From JBMORL01 sp049322335 (lineage in GTDB: Bacteria > Bacteroidota > Bacteroidia > Flavobacteriales_D > UBA2798), in the NCBI GenBank assembly GCA_049322335.1, contig JBMORL010000084.1, positions 31,048 through 95,047 on the forward strand: 64,000 nucleotides of DNA, in the 5' to 3' direction. The notes under the pieces are model-generated. The model saw nothing but the letters and a program-made list of their open reading frames with translations, was not told the DNA's origin and ran no database searches. Shown here piece by piece: positions 9,300-17,806 of this stretch (the first letter of the stretch is position 1; every line of letters starts with the position of its first letter). The position numbers were made by a program, and so were the translations under genes.

Positions 9300-10901
9300 C
9301 TAATTTAAGTATTTGGAAACATGTTCCTGCACTACAACGGGGCGTTTTCTGATAAACTCTTCCGTTTGCATGTTGAATTCATTCCATTTTTCAACCGATG
9401 ATGGTTTATGCCACCTGAGAATATGACGCTCTGTTTCGGATTCGATTTCGGTTTTACATTGCTGGTAAAGAGAAAGCAATTGTTCTGAAGAAAAGTCAAG
9501 CTGCAATAGTTCTGTCATCCGTTGTTTTAGTTGTTGCCTGAAAGCCGGATATTCCATAAGGGCAATATATAACTCCGACACCACGCTTTTGGTTTCCCGC
9601 AGATGTTGAAACATATCTTTTTGAACGGCACTTGTTCCGGTGTAAGCCAACGCATAATCCATATCCCATAATACAAACCGCCATTTGTTATTTTTTTCTC
9701 CATTTTCTTCCCACCTGAAAAATTTGACATTATTGGCCGGCCAGTCGCTATTGGCAAAAAACAATTCGGCACAGAGGTAATCAATAAAGTTATTCATATC
9801 CAGGAAATCACAGGCTTTGTTCCAGGAAGCCGAGTCTTTCACCGGGGAGGTTCTGAAAAAATTAATCATTTCGTCAAATGCATCTGTAGTTTTTCCATAA
9901 ACCAGTGTGTAGTTTTCCATGATCAGGAGGTTTTTCTTTTTTTCCCCGTAATGATTTGAAAAAAAATGTTCATCATGTTTTTCCCTTAACTGGTGAATTC
10001 CCCAATATTCTCCATTGATATATACTACCACCGGCCGGTATCCCTGGACATGCATTTGCAGTGGTTCGCAGGCACGGTGAATAAATCCATCCGAAAGGAG
10101 GGTACGGTCGAAATCGTTTCCTCCGTTTCTGAGCAACAGTGAGTGATGCGATGTTGTTTTATTTTTTCCAAAGAAAGAATACTCAAAACTCTTTTTTCCG
10201 TAGCGTTTGTTGGCTGAAAGTTTAAGTGATTTTAAAGGATATGCCCTTGTAGCATTTCCATGAATACCTACATCTGCATCCGATTCATATTTTACTTTCT
10301 TATCTTCCATCCATTGCCAGTGTATTTTTCTTTTCCACTTTTTTCCCCTTTCCATATAATTAGCCGGTTCGTTCCACCATTGTATTTTCAGTTTATAACG
10401 TGGCTGTTGAACAGCGGTAATGCCCTGCACATAAATTCCTTTTTCGAACCCGAAAAAATCTTCGGCACCGGCAAAAAGTGACACAACGGGTAGCTCATGT
10501 TGTTCTGTTAACAATGTAGTGTAAGAAGAAGCGCTTCTTTTTTTTTGTTTTTTATCATAATAAAACGCTTCGGCAGCAGTGGCGCGGGGAAGAGAAGCAG
10601 AAGGTGTTCTCCATTTGAATGAAGTAGGAAAGAGTGAGATCCTGCTATAAGAATTTTCAGGTGAAAAATCATCATCAAATAAAAAAAAACAGGAACTGTT
10701 TATTTTGCCATACAATTCTCTGTTGTCACCGGAATCATCTGGTTTTAAAGAAGCCGTATTTTCAACAAATTCAGGTAACGGAATCCCGGCATCTACAGGA
10801 AACCGCGAATACGAATCGGGATTAACGGGAGGAAATGCCGGGAGCAACCCGTATAAAATCAATGTGCCGGAAAAAAAATATAAAAAACCGGTTTTATTCA
10901 T
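9300..10901 (-). CDS. Secreted CotH-kinase family protein
   Basis: 533 residues with an N-terminal hydrophobic signal (MNKTGFLYFFSGTLILYGLL). CotH hallmarks are in order: LPVVSLFAGAEDFFG (137-151), VGIHGNATRAYPLKSLKL (211-228), LLLRNGGNDFDRTLLSDGF (255-273), VVVYINGEYWGIHQLREKHD (291-310), NSDWPANNVKFF (384-395) and LWDMDYAL (411-418), the last holding the Asp pair expected of active CotH kinases. Unlike the 826-residue relative at 4513, this copy looks catalytically complete. It overlaps the small membrane protein upstream by eight bases and ends four bases before the ligase-like gene. CotH proteins in Gram-negatives are of unknown target. Confidence 0.85.
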   Translation of the reverse strand: MNKTGFLYFFSGTLILYGLLPAFPPVNPDSYSRFPVDAGIPLPEFVENTASLKPDDSGDNRELYGKINSSCFFLFDDDFSPENSYSRISLFPTSFKWRTPSASLPRATAAEAFYYDKKQKKRSASSYTTLLTEQHELPVVSLFAGAEDFFGFEKGIYVQGITAVQQPRYKLKIQWWNEPANYMERGKKWKRKIHWQWMEDKKVKYESDADVGIHGNATRAYPLKSLKLSANKRYGKKSFEYSFFGKNKTTSHHSLLLRNGGNDFDRTLLSDGFIHRACEPLQMHVQGYRPVVVYINGEYWGIHQLREKHDEHFFSNHYGEKKKNLLIMENYTLVYGKTTDAFDEMINFFRTSPVKDSASWNKACDFLDMNNFIDYLCAELFFANSDWPANNVKFFRWEENGEKNNKWRFVLWDMDYALAYTGTSAVQKDMFQHLRETKSVVSELYIALMEYPAFRQQLKQRMTELLQLDFSSEQLLSLYQQCKTEIESETERHILRWHKPSSVEKWNEFNMQTEEFIRKRPVVVQEHVSKYLN

Positions 10902-11295
10902 TTCGGCTGAAATACAGGTAGGGAGTTAAAATAAAAACTGTCAAAAGAAGGGTGGGAGCAATAAATCCTGAGCCACAACCAAAACCTATCAGCACAGCGA
11001 TGATCCGCATACCGGAAGGGTAACCGTTTTCCCTGTCACCGGGAAAAAACACGGAAGCAATAATGGCGCCCGCACCTATAACAGCCAGGGGTACCGAATA
11101 ATGGCTCAGCATTGATACAAAACAGACCAGTACAGCAATAAGAAAAAGGCCCTTATTGCTTTTTGACCGATGCCATTTTCCATAACAAAACACTATCCAT
11201 GCAAACAAAGATGCTGTAAAAAATAAGCGGAAAGCCATCAGAATTAGATCATCGGCCGACAACCCGTTCAACAACTCTGTAAAAACCGCTTTCAT
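10894..11295 (-). CDS. Small polytopic membrane protein, MgtC/DUF4956-like layout
   Basis: 133 residues with four or five predicted membrane segments and few charged residues. The order RLFFTASLFAWIVF, basic KWHRSKSNKG, LFLIAVLVCFVSMLS and IAVLIGFGCGSGFIAPTLLL loosely recalls the MgtC/DUF4956 membrane family, whose genes are often beside CotH genes. I base the comparison on layout and neighbour, not on a secure motif. It is the first gene of the minus-strand unit that runs to 219, and its stop region overlaps the CotH start by eight bases. Confidence 0.6.
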   Translation of the reverse strand: MKAVFTELLNGLSADDLILMAFRLFFTASLFAWIVFCYGKWHRSKSNKGLFLIAVLVCFVSMLSHYSVPLAVIGAGAIIASVFFPGDRENGYPSGMRIIAVLIGFGCGSGFIAPTLLLTVFILTPYLYFSRNE

Positions 11296-11315
11296 AGTAC
11301 CCTGATTATTTTACA

Positions 11316-11323
11316 CGAAGTTA
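11316..11323 (-). promoter_or_regulatory. Possible -7 element TAACTTCG for the 11295-219 unit
   Basis: On the minus strand TAACTTCG matches the Bacteroidota -7 consensus TAnnTTTG except for one C. It lies 20 bases before the ATG at 11295, inside the 81-base divergent spacer. I do not see a clear -33 TTG at the ideal distance. Confidence 0.35.
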
Positions 11324-11356
11324 GGGTTTATTCCCTTTGGGAGTACCTAAAAGTAG

Positions 11357-11364
11357 TATTTTAG
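11357..11364 (+). promoter_or_regulatory. Possible -7 element TATTTTAG for the 11377 unit
   Basis: TATTTTAG differs at one position from TAnnTTTG and sits 12 bases before the epimerase ATG. A TTTG (11336-11339) lies 17 bases upstream, near the -33 position though closer than the usual 19. Confidence 0.35.
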
Positions 11365-11376
11365 CAAAAAATTGAA

Positions 11377-12285
11377 ATGGCAAAAATACTGGTAACCGGG
11401 GGAGCCGGCTTTATCGGGAGTCACCTGGTAAAGCATTTAGTGCAGGAAGGACATCACGTAGTAGTGGCCGATATACTGCTGAGGGGCAATAAAATCGAAA
11501 AAGAAATTTTCAATCACGTTGAATTTCATAATGCTGATGTAAGAGACACAGAAAAAATCGTGTCGCTTACAAAAGATTGTTCCATGGTTTATCATTTTGC
11601 AGCGGTATTGGGTGTGGATATTGTTGCCGACAGTCCGATTGCCACCATGGAAACCGAAGTGATTGGAATGAAAAATATTGTAGATGCTGCTTTAAAAAAC
11701 AATATCAGTAAAATTATTTATGCTTCTACCAGCGGCATCTATGGCCATTCTGCCCTTAATCAAAGCAGCACCGAAAATATTATTGTTGATCCGCGGACAA
11801 GTTACGCTATAGCTAAACGGTTTAACGAGATTTACCTGGGGGCTGTTTTTGAAGAAAAGGGTATTGAATCGGTTTCACTTCGTTTTTTTAATATCTATGG
11901 AAAAGGGCAGGATAACCGGATGGTGGTACCAAGATTTATAGAACAGGCGGAAAAAAACCAACCTATTACTGTTTTTGGCAACGGAAAACAAACCCGCGAT
12001 TTTACATTTATAGACGACACCATCAAATCGTGCCTGCTTCTTTCTGAAAAAATAAAAGGCGCTGAGATTTACAATATCTGCAACGAAAAAGAAATAACCA
12101 TTCTTGAACTGGCCGAAAAAATTGTAAAAATAAAAGGTTCAAAATCCGAAATAAAATATATTGACGCCCCGAAAAAAAGATACGATTATGAAGTGGAAAG
12201 AAGACTCGGTAATGCAGAAAAGCTGTTCAGGGCAATAGGTTATAAACCCGACACCCCTGTTGATGAAGGGTTGAAAAAAATATAA
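11377..12285 (+). CDS. NAD-dependent sugar epimerase/dehydratase (extended SDR)
   Basis: 302 residues. It begins MAKILVTGGAGFIGSHLVKH, the NAD-binding GxxGxxG loop of extended SDRs, and has YASTSGIYG and the catalytic pair in SYAIAKRFNE (YxxxK). RFFNIYGKGQ and the late RDFTFIDDTIKS are usual in the UDP-glucose 4-epimerase / dTDP-sugar dehydratase group. It would interconvert or dehydrate a nucleotide sugar in the cytoplasm. The substrate cannot be assigned; homologues occur at 21774 and 31319. The FkbM methyltransferase follows after six bases and is probably cotranscribed. Confidence 0.88.
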   Translation: MAKILVTGGAGFIGSHLVKHLVQEGHHVVVADILLRGNKIEKEIFNHVEFHNADVRDTEKIVSLTKDCSMVYHFAAVLGVDIVADSPIATMETEVIGMKNIVDAALKNNISKIIYASTSGIYGHSALNQSSTENIIVDPRTSYAIAKRFNEIYLGAVFEEKGIESVSLRFFNIYGKGQDNRMVVPRFIEQAEKNQPITVFGNGKQTRDFTFIDDTIKSCLLLSEKIKGAEIYNICNEKEITILELAEKIVKIKGSKSEIKYIDAPKKRYDYEVERRLGNAEKLFRAIGYKPDTPVDEGLKKI

Positions 12286-12291
12286 AATTGT

Positions 12292-13116
12292 ATGCATCTT
12301 TCGTTTCTGCTTTCCTACCTGAGAAAATTTCCTTTCGACCAGGGTAAATCGCGGATGGCCCGCTGGCAGAAAAAGTATCCTGAAAATCCTGTATTGTTTA
12401 CCGACAACCTTGGCCACCGGTTTGAACTGAACACCAGCGAATATGTCATGCGTCAGCTATGGTTGTATGGCGCCTATGAAAAAAACACCATTCGGCACCT
12501 GCTAAAGTTACTGCCCGACCATGCTGTTTGTGCCGATGTGGGAGCCAATATCGGATATTATTCACTAACGTTGGGGGGACATGTGAAAAATGGAAAAGTA
12601 TTTGCCTTTGAACCCAATCCCGTTACGTTTGGAATATTCACCCGAAATCTTTCTCTCAATCCCGGAATTAAAACGGTAGAACCCATTCAGAAAGGGTTGG
12701 CGGAAAAAAGAAAAAATATTACTCTTTCCTTTAACCAGCATAATCTTGGAGCAGCAAGTGCTTTTGGAAATAATGAAGAAACCGCCACTGTAGAAATTAC
12801 CACACTGGATGATTTCTGCCGCGAAAAAAACATCAGCAGGATAGACCTGGTAAAAGTGGATATTGAAGGCGGAGAATTAAACTTCTTAAAAGGCGCAGAA
12901 GAGATCATCAGTAAGTCGCCAAAAATGATCCTTGTTACCGAGATCATCGACAGCCATTGCCGCAGGGCCGGTTATACCGCCAAAGAACTTTTTGATTATA
13001 TAACGTCATTGGGGTTTAAGCCTTTTCTGCCCAAAGCATGGCCTTTTTCACTGAAAAAAACAAACCAACTGCCCGAAAATTATTTCGACAATATTATTTT
13101 TCTGAAAGGCTACTGA
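12292..13116 (+). CDS. FkbM family methyltransferase
   Basis: 274 residues with a class I SAM fold: VCADVGANIGYYSLTLGGHV (motif I), VFAFEPNPVTFGIFTRNL (acidic motif II), VEITTLDDFCREK and DLVKVDIEGGELNFLKGAE, the DxEG signature of FkbM enzymes. These transfer methyl groups to sugar or other hydroxyls in glycans, glycolipids and natural products. Position after an epimerase and before a sulfotransferase suggests glycan decoration. Its stop (13114-13116) abuts the stop of the convergent sulfotransferase with no base between. Confidence 0.88.
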   Translation: MHLSFLLSYLRKFPFDQGKSRMARWQKKYPENPVLFTDNLGHRFELNTSEYVMRQLWLYGAYEKNTIRHLLKLLPDHAVCADVGANIGYYSLTLGGHVKNGKVFAFEPNPVTFGIFTRNLSLNPGIKTVEPIQKGLAEKRKNITLSFNQHNLGAASAFGNNEETATVEITTLDDFCREKNISRIDLVKVDIEGGELNFLKGAEEIISKSPKMILVTEIIDSHCRRAGYTAKELFDYITSLGFKPFLPKAWPFSLKKTNQLPENYFDNIIFLKGY

Positions 13117-14022
13117 TTATCCCAGCCATTGCCTGAGGCTACCCAAAAACAGATGTTTACGCAATCCTTTTACGGGTGTTTTTCCTTCGGCAATGTACCC
13201 CAGGGCTTTCATTTCTTTTTTGCACACATGTTCTATTACCTGGAGATCGAGGTCTGCTCCGCTGAGTCTTGTTTTCCATGAAGCAACATGTTTTTCTGAA
13301 ATAGGCTGCAGGGCATTTTTACTGGTAATATTTCCTGATTCCAGGTCATCCGAAAGAGAACTGGAAACAAATTTTTCACGGTCAAATTCTATTTTACAAT
13401 ATGTACAAATTTTCTCCACAGATGCCACCGGACCGGCAACAATATCTTCATAGCGGATGGTCAATTTTTGAGGGCATTGATTCATAATTTCCACTCCTCT
13501 TCGCCAAACTTTCGAATTGATATATACATTGGAGGTACTCCACGAACAGGATTTAAGGCTGGCCACCACATCCCGCGGATCGCGCACCAGAAAAAGCAAA
13601 GGAGCATCGGGAAACATTTCCTTTATCTGTGGCACGAAAAAAATATGTGGCGGTGATTTTTCCACCAGCAGGCTTATCTTTCTGCCTTTATGCTGTTGTT
13701 CGATAAACTGGTTAACGGTAATAAAAAAAACATCCTTCCAGCTTTCTGCTTTTTCTACTATTTCCTCGTGAAGTTTTTTTCTGTCGAGAGGGAATTTTTT
13801 AATGGAATGGTATACCGTCCAGTTATAGGCCAGTTTATTTTTTTCGTCTTTATTGGCCCAGTTAACCTTGCGTTTTTTATAATGGCCCATCAGTACAAAC
13901 AAATGGGTTTCGGGAAGTGTAAGAATATTCTCCACCCGGTTCAGGTTAAGCCTCAGCATAGTGGAACCACTCCGGGGCGAAGAAAGCAGGAAAGCGGTGG
14001 GATATGTTTTAATGTCTTCCAT
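13117..14022 (-). CDS. Sulfotransferase family protein
   Basis: About 301 residues from the chosen ATG (MEDIKTYPTAFLL). SSPRSGSTMLRLNLNR is the 5'-phosphosulfate-binding loop for PAPS, and FLVRDPRDVVASL is the 3'-phosphate-binding segment with its Arg and downstream Ser. RYEDIVAGPVASVEKIC is the usual C-terminal PAPS-site block. It would move sulfate from PAPS to a hydroxyl of a carbohydrate or lipid in the cytoplasm. A longer frame from 14097 exists, but it runs through the divergent promoter region and past the start of the neighbouring GT, so I use 14022. No PAPS synthesis genes are in the window. Confidence 0.85.
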   Translation of the reverse strand: MEDIKTYPTAFLLSSPRSGSTMLRLNLNRVENILTLPETHLFVLMGHYKKRKVNWANKDEKNKLAYNWTVYHSIKKFPLDRKKLHEEIVEKAESWKDVFFITVNQFIEQQHKGRKISLLVEKSPPHIFFVPQIKEMFPDAPLLFLVRDPRDVVASLKSCSWSTSNVYINSKVWRRGVEIMNQCPQKLTIRYEDIVAGPVASVEKICTYCKIEFDREKFVSSSLSDDLESGNITSKNALQPISEKHVASWKTRLSGADLDLQVIEHVCKKEMKALGYIAEGKTPVKGLRKHLFLGSLRQWLG

Positions 14023-14031
14023 CGGGCGACA

Positions 14032-14039
14032 CGAAATTA
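14032..14039 (-). promoter_or_regulatory. Possible -7 element TAATTTCG for the sulfotransferase
   Basis: On the minus strand TAATTTCG lies nine bases before the ATG at 14022 and matches TAnnTTTG with one C. Three bases separate it from the opposite-facing element at 14043, so the two promoters overlap. Confidence 0.4.
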
Positions 14040-14042
14040 TAA

Positions 14043-14050
14043 TAATTTTG
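14043..14050 (+). promoter_or_regulatory. -7 element TAATTTTG for the 14066-20698 unit
   Basis: A perfect TAnnTTTG match 15 bases before the TTG start at 14066. Transcription would begin around 14056-14058, just after the in-frame TGA at 14057, which supports the TTG as the real start. A clear -33 TTG is not seen. Confidence 0.5.
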
Positions 14051-14065
14051 AGGAATTGAAACAAA

Positions 14066-15199
14066 TTGGAGCCCGATAAAAAAATAATTGCCACCAATCA
14101 TTACGGATACCCGCAGGAAAAAAATTTTCTGTCGCTTCCGTTACAACATTACCGCTTTATCAAATCGTTCGACCGGCATAAACTGGTTTCTTTTTTAAAA
14201 TTCAGGTTAACCGGTAAAATAGATCATTTTCATTTAAACAGCCACCATCGTTTGATAAGGGGTAATATTTCGCTTTTTCATTTTTTCAATTCCATCAGCA
14301 GCGGAAAAATTCCGTGGATCACCACTTTTGAAACTATCCTTCCGAGATGGGGTGCGGTAACCCAAAAACAACTTGAAAAAGGCATTATGATGATGGCTGG
14401 TTCTTCCTGCAAACAGCTTATCGCTATGTCGCAATGTGCACTCGACATGCAAAAAAGCATGCTGGAAGAAAAATATTCATCAGTAAAAAACGACATTTTA
14501 TCAAAATCCATAGTGTTGCATCCTGCACAGCTTATTCCGGCTCCGTCCATCATTAAAAAACCTGCTGATACCCTTGAATTTTGCTTTGCCGGAAATGATT
14601 TTTTCAGAAAAGGAGGAGATGTTATGCTGCAGGTATTTGCCCCTTTGCTGGAAAAAAACAGCCACCTCAGGTTAACCATTATTTCCACTCTTTCCTGGGG
14701 TGATTATGCTTCCCGATCCACTCGCTCTGATTACGAAAATGCTTTGCAGCTTATACATCGTTTCCCCCTACAAATCAAATTATTAAGCCGTATTCCCAAC
14801 AACAGGGTGATGGAAGTTTTTGGCCGCTCACATGTTAGCCTGCTACCCACTTTGGCCGATTCCTACGGGTATTCTGTTCTTGAGTCCCAGGCGGCTTCCT
14901 GCCCGGTAATTAGCACCGATATCAGGGCTTTACCCGAAATAAATGATACATCATCCGGCTGGTTGCTGAATATGCCCAAAGACCACCTTGGTGAAGGCCT
15001 GATAAAGAGCGAAAACGACCGTTTTTCCTTCAAAAAACAATTAAAAGAACAGCTGGAAAATGCTATATTTGAAATAATCCAAAACCCGGATAGCATCAGT
15101 GCAAAAGCGCATGCTTCCGTTGAAAGGATAAAAAGTAAACACAACCCAAAAACCACAGCCTCCGTATTGGAAAGTATTTATGACCAGGCTCTCTTATAA
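14066..15199 (+). CDS. GT4-type glycosyltransferase with a TTG start
   Basis: 377 residues. The second half has the GT4 donor site: CFAGNDFFRKGGDVMLQVF, LLSRIPNNRVMEVFGRSHV and LLPTLADSYGYSVLESQAASCPV, where the EX7E motif appears as DX7E. The start is TTG at 14066-14068, because a TGA lies in frame at 14057 and the first in-frame ATG is over 100 codons downstream, beyond the conserved N-terminal region. This is the first gene of the plus-strand unit with the T9SS adhesin and secreted paralogues. It overlaps the adhesin gene by 20 bases. It may glycosylate surface material, but its acceptor is unknown. Confidence 0.8.
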   Translation: MEPDKKIIATNHYGYPQEKNFLSLPLQHYRFIKSFDRHKLVSFLKFRLTGKIDHFHLNSHHRLIRGNISLFHFFNSISSGKIPWITTFETILPRWGAVTQKQLEKGIMMMAGSSCKQLIAMSQCALDMQKSMLEEKYSSVKNDILSKSIVLHPAQLIPAPSIIKKPADTLEFCFAGNDFFRKGGDVMLQVFAPLLEKNSHLRLTIISTLSWGDYASRSTRSDYENALQLIHRFPLQIKLLSRIPNNRVMEVFGRSHVSLLPTLADSYGYSVLESQAASCPVISTDIRALPEINDTSSGWLLNMPKDHLGEGLIKSENDRFSFKKQLKEQLENAIFEIIQNPDSISAKAHASVERIKSKHNPKTTASVLESIYDQALL

Positions 15200-17006
15200 A
15201 CTAATCTTTCTGCTTTGTGGGCTTTCCATCTCCACATCTTCTTTCGCGCAACTGAAGATTCTACCCGGCACGCAGGCTGTTCTTCTTCCTCAAACCCAGC
15301 TTACACTTCATACTACCGATACTCTCTTTATTTTACCTGCCGGCTCTTGTATTAACCATGGTGTCATTTTGCTCGATGATTCTTCCTGTATTTCCGAATC
15401 GCCCTGGTATCCGGTTACAGGGAATGGCTACGAACAAACCACAAAAAATTTCACTGCATCAGGCATGAATGCAAATATTGCAGGACTAGGCATGATCCCG
15501 CAGGTGAATATAACGGCCACGGCATTAACGTTAAAGAGGGGGCATGCTGACACCATCCAGTCGAACGGAGCACCGGCAGTATTGAGATGGTATTCCATAA
15601 CAGGATCCGGATTACCCGTCTTTCCTGTTACATTATCATGGGATCCATCCGAAATAAACGGCAACGACCCGGTATTTCTTAAAACCTATTCATCACTATC
15701 AGCGCAACCCTGGATATATAACAGCTTTGGAAACAGTGATACAGCTTTACACTCCATTCCGTTTACCATCAACACCGACACATCGGTAACCGGACTATTG
15801 GCGCGCAAACTGTCTGCCGACTCCCTGAGTGGAAATGAAATTTGTGCCGGTGATACTCTTTTCGGATCGTTTTCTGCTTCAGGATTATTTTCTTCTTCCA
15901 ATACTTTTGTTATTACGATTTCCGATAGTTCAGGTAATTTTTCCAACTCTATTTATACCGATTCCCTTTCTGCAGACGGAAATTTCAGCATAATTGTTCC
16001 CATCAGTGCTTCGGAAGGAACAGGTTACCTGCTGATGATCTCCTCTACTGACGAAAGCATGTCTGTAACACCCGACACCATTGTTATTCATGCCGCGCTG
16101 TCTGCCTATTTCTCATCTCTTCAAAGCGATTATTGTATAACCACTTCAGGCGATACACTTCTCCCGCTCAATACCGGAGGTACATTTTCCGGGAACGGTA
16201 TTTCGGGTAATTTCTTTTCTCCTTCTTCAGCAGGCAGCGGAATACATGTCATTACCTATTCCATAGGCAACGCGATGTGCGTTAGTACCTATTTTGATAC
16301 TACACAGGTTTGGGCAATGCCCGATGCCGGATTCAGCGGGTTGGATTCATCGTATTGCGAAAATGAACCCGCATCCACACTGGTACCCGTTACCACAGGA
16401 GGAAACTTTAACGGAACGGGAGTTTCCGGAAACCTGTTCGACCCATCTTCATCGGGAACGGGAAATTTTTCAGTTACTTATATAGTGAGTAATGGTTTTT
16501 GCACCGACTCTTCCGTGCAAACCACTGATGTCTATCCGCTTCCTGCTGTTCCGGTAATTCAGCTGATGATCGATTCACTTTATACCAATTCATCTGCCGT
16601 TTCCTACCAGTGGTATTTAAACGGAACCATACTAACGGGCGAAACAAATGCCTATCATGTGGCACAGCAAAATGGAAATTATGAAGTGGAAATAACCGAC
16701 AGCAACGGCTGTTCATCTGTTTCCGCCATATTCCCCCTGGTGAATTTAACGGTAAATGAAGCATACTTTAACAATGAAATTTACGTATATCCAAACCCCG
16801 TTATGGATATTGTTTTTATACAAATGAACGGTAAAGAAACTTTCAGCGCTGAGATAGTTGATGTTTCAGGTAAAGTCGTTATTCCTTCTTCCGTTTGTTA
16901 TGGAAAGATATTCTCCCTGGATGTGTCTTCACTGGCGCGCGGTGCGTATATTGTAGTTCTGAAGTCAGGCAATACGTCCTTTAAAAAACCATTTATGAAG
17001 CTATGA
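15180..17006 (+). CDS. Secreted T9SS-sorted surface protein with tandem GG-x-FxGxG repeats
   Basis: 608 residues. A signal peptide (SYKLIFLLCGLSISTSSFA) is followed by a beta-rich N-terminal half. Two tandem repeats of roughly 70 residues share YC...L.P..TGG.F.G.G.SGN.F.PSS.G.G...TY (about 305-380 and 380-455); an Ig-like unit then ends YQWYLNGTILTGETN...GNYEVEITDSNGC. The last 80 or so residues (EIYVYPNPVMDIVFIQM through FKKPFMKL) are a T9SS type A sorting domain, marking export across the outer membrane and attachment to the surface. It overlaps the upstream GT by 20 bases and the next gene by four (ATGA). Confidence 0.85.
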   Translation: MTRLSYKLIFLLCGLSISTSSFAQLKILPGTQAVLLPQTQLTLHTTDTLFILPAGSCINHGVILLDDSSCISESPWYPVTGNGYEQTTKNFTASGMNANIAGLGMIPQVNITATALTLKRGHADTIQSNGAPAVLRWYSITGSGLPVFPVTLSWDPSEINGNDPVFLKTYSSLSAQPWIYNSFGNSDTALHSIPFTINTDTSVTGLLARKLSADSLSGNEICAGDTLFGSFSASGLFSSSNTFVITISDSSGNFSNSIYTDSLSADGNFSIIVPISASEGTGYLLMISSTDESMSVTPDTIVIHAALSAYFSSLQSDYCITTSGDTLLPLNTGGTFSGNGISGNFFSPSSAGSGIHVITYSIGNAMCVSTYFDTTQVWAMPDAGFSGLDSSYCENEPASTLVPVTTGGNFNGTGVSGNLFDPSSSGTGNFSVTYIVSNGFCTDSSVQTTDVYPLPAVPVIQLMIDSLYTNSSAVSYQWYLNGTILTGETNAYHVAQQNGNYEVEITDSNGCSSVSAIFPLVNLTVNEAYFNNEIYVYPNPVMDIVFIQMNGKETFSAEIVDVSGKVVIPSSVCYGKIFSLDVSSLARGAYIVVLKSGNTSFKKPFMKL

Positions 17007-17806
17007 AAAAAGGATTACTATATGGATGTGTTTTAGCCGGATGGTTGTTATGGCAGCCGGCAACAGCACAGGTAGAATCCGGTTCATGGATCATTCTTAC
17101 CCACAGTAACGCAGACATGAGGCGTGTAGAGAATCTTTCTGCTTCGGTTCGTGATACTTCCGATGCCGTTTCTGCTGCACAGGTAAGGTCGGGATCACTG
17201 GTATATGCCCCGGGAACGGGCAACGATACTATTAATTTTTCCGTCAACCCGGTGATCAGCAATTATGAAAGAGGAATGATGGTGAGTTTTAAAGCACCGG
17301 CTAACGTAAAGGGGCCTGCTTATATCAACCTGTCTTCTTTGGGTGTGAAAAAATTAGTGAAAGATGTGAATATTGATCTCGATTCGCTGGATATCAGACA
17401 GGGACAATTGATTGTGGCTGTTTATGACGGTATTAATTTCCAGGTAATCAACAGGCTCAACAACGGTTGCCCGCAAAATTTTGTCCGGGTAAATGAATTA
17501 TATTGCATTGAAGTAAGTGAACGCGATTCTCTTTCGTGGTGGGATGCAACAGCGGCATGTATGAATGTACAATCAAAATTATGCACCTGGGCTGAATGGT
17601 TAAATGCATGTTACAGCAGCGGAATCATCGGCACCAGCAATATGGGTAATGTGGAAGAATGGGTGGATTCAGGGGCGAATACAGGCGGTTCCATCACTTC
17701 CAAAACAGCAGGATATAAATTTACCACACTCACTTTTGGTTGCGACCAAAGCGGGTATTCCGTTCCGAATAATCTCAGAAAATTCCGATGTTGCTACGAA
17801 AGATAA
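17003..17806 (+). CDS. Secreted paralogue 1: phage-tail-like N-terminal region plus cysteine-rich FGE/lectin-like region
   Basis: 267 residues with a signal peptide (MKKGLLYGCVLAGWLLWQPATA). Residues about 25-150 (MRRVENLSAS, VSAAQVRSGSLVYAPGTGND, GMMVSFKAPANVKGPAYINL, IRQGQLIVAVYDGINFQVI) resemble repeat units found in phage tail-fibre proteins. The C-terminal 110 residues hold eight cysteines in the pattern GCP-F-V-VNE-YCIE, AACM, KLCTWAEWLNAC, FGC and FRCCYER, recalling the formylglycine-generating-enzyme / C-type-lectin fold. It is the first of three tandem relatives sharing both parts. No T9SS domain is present, so final location is uncertain. It overlaps gene 2 by 19 bases or by one, depending on the start used. 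Confidence 0.7.
   Translation: MKKGLLYGCVLAGWLLWQPATAQVESGSWIILTHSNADMRRVENLSASVRDTSDAVSAAQVRSGSLVYAPGTGNDTINFSVNPVISNYERGMMVSFKAPANVKGPAYINLSSLGVKKLVKDVNIDLDSLDIRQGQLIVAVYDGINFQVINRLNNGCPQNFVRVNELYCIEVSERDSLSWWDATAACMNVQSKLCTWAEWLNACYSSGIIGTSNMGNVEEWVDSGANTGGSITSKTAGYKFTTLTFGCDQSGYSVPNNLRKFRCCYER

Noticed and set aside
13117..14097. Longer sulfotransferase from 14097
   Set aside because: The extra 25 residues (VAIIFLSGSNLFQFLKI and on) cross both promoter elements and the GT4 start, and the PAPS fold begins after Met at 14022.
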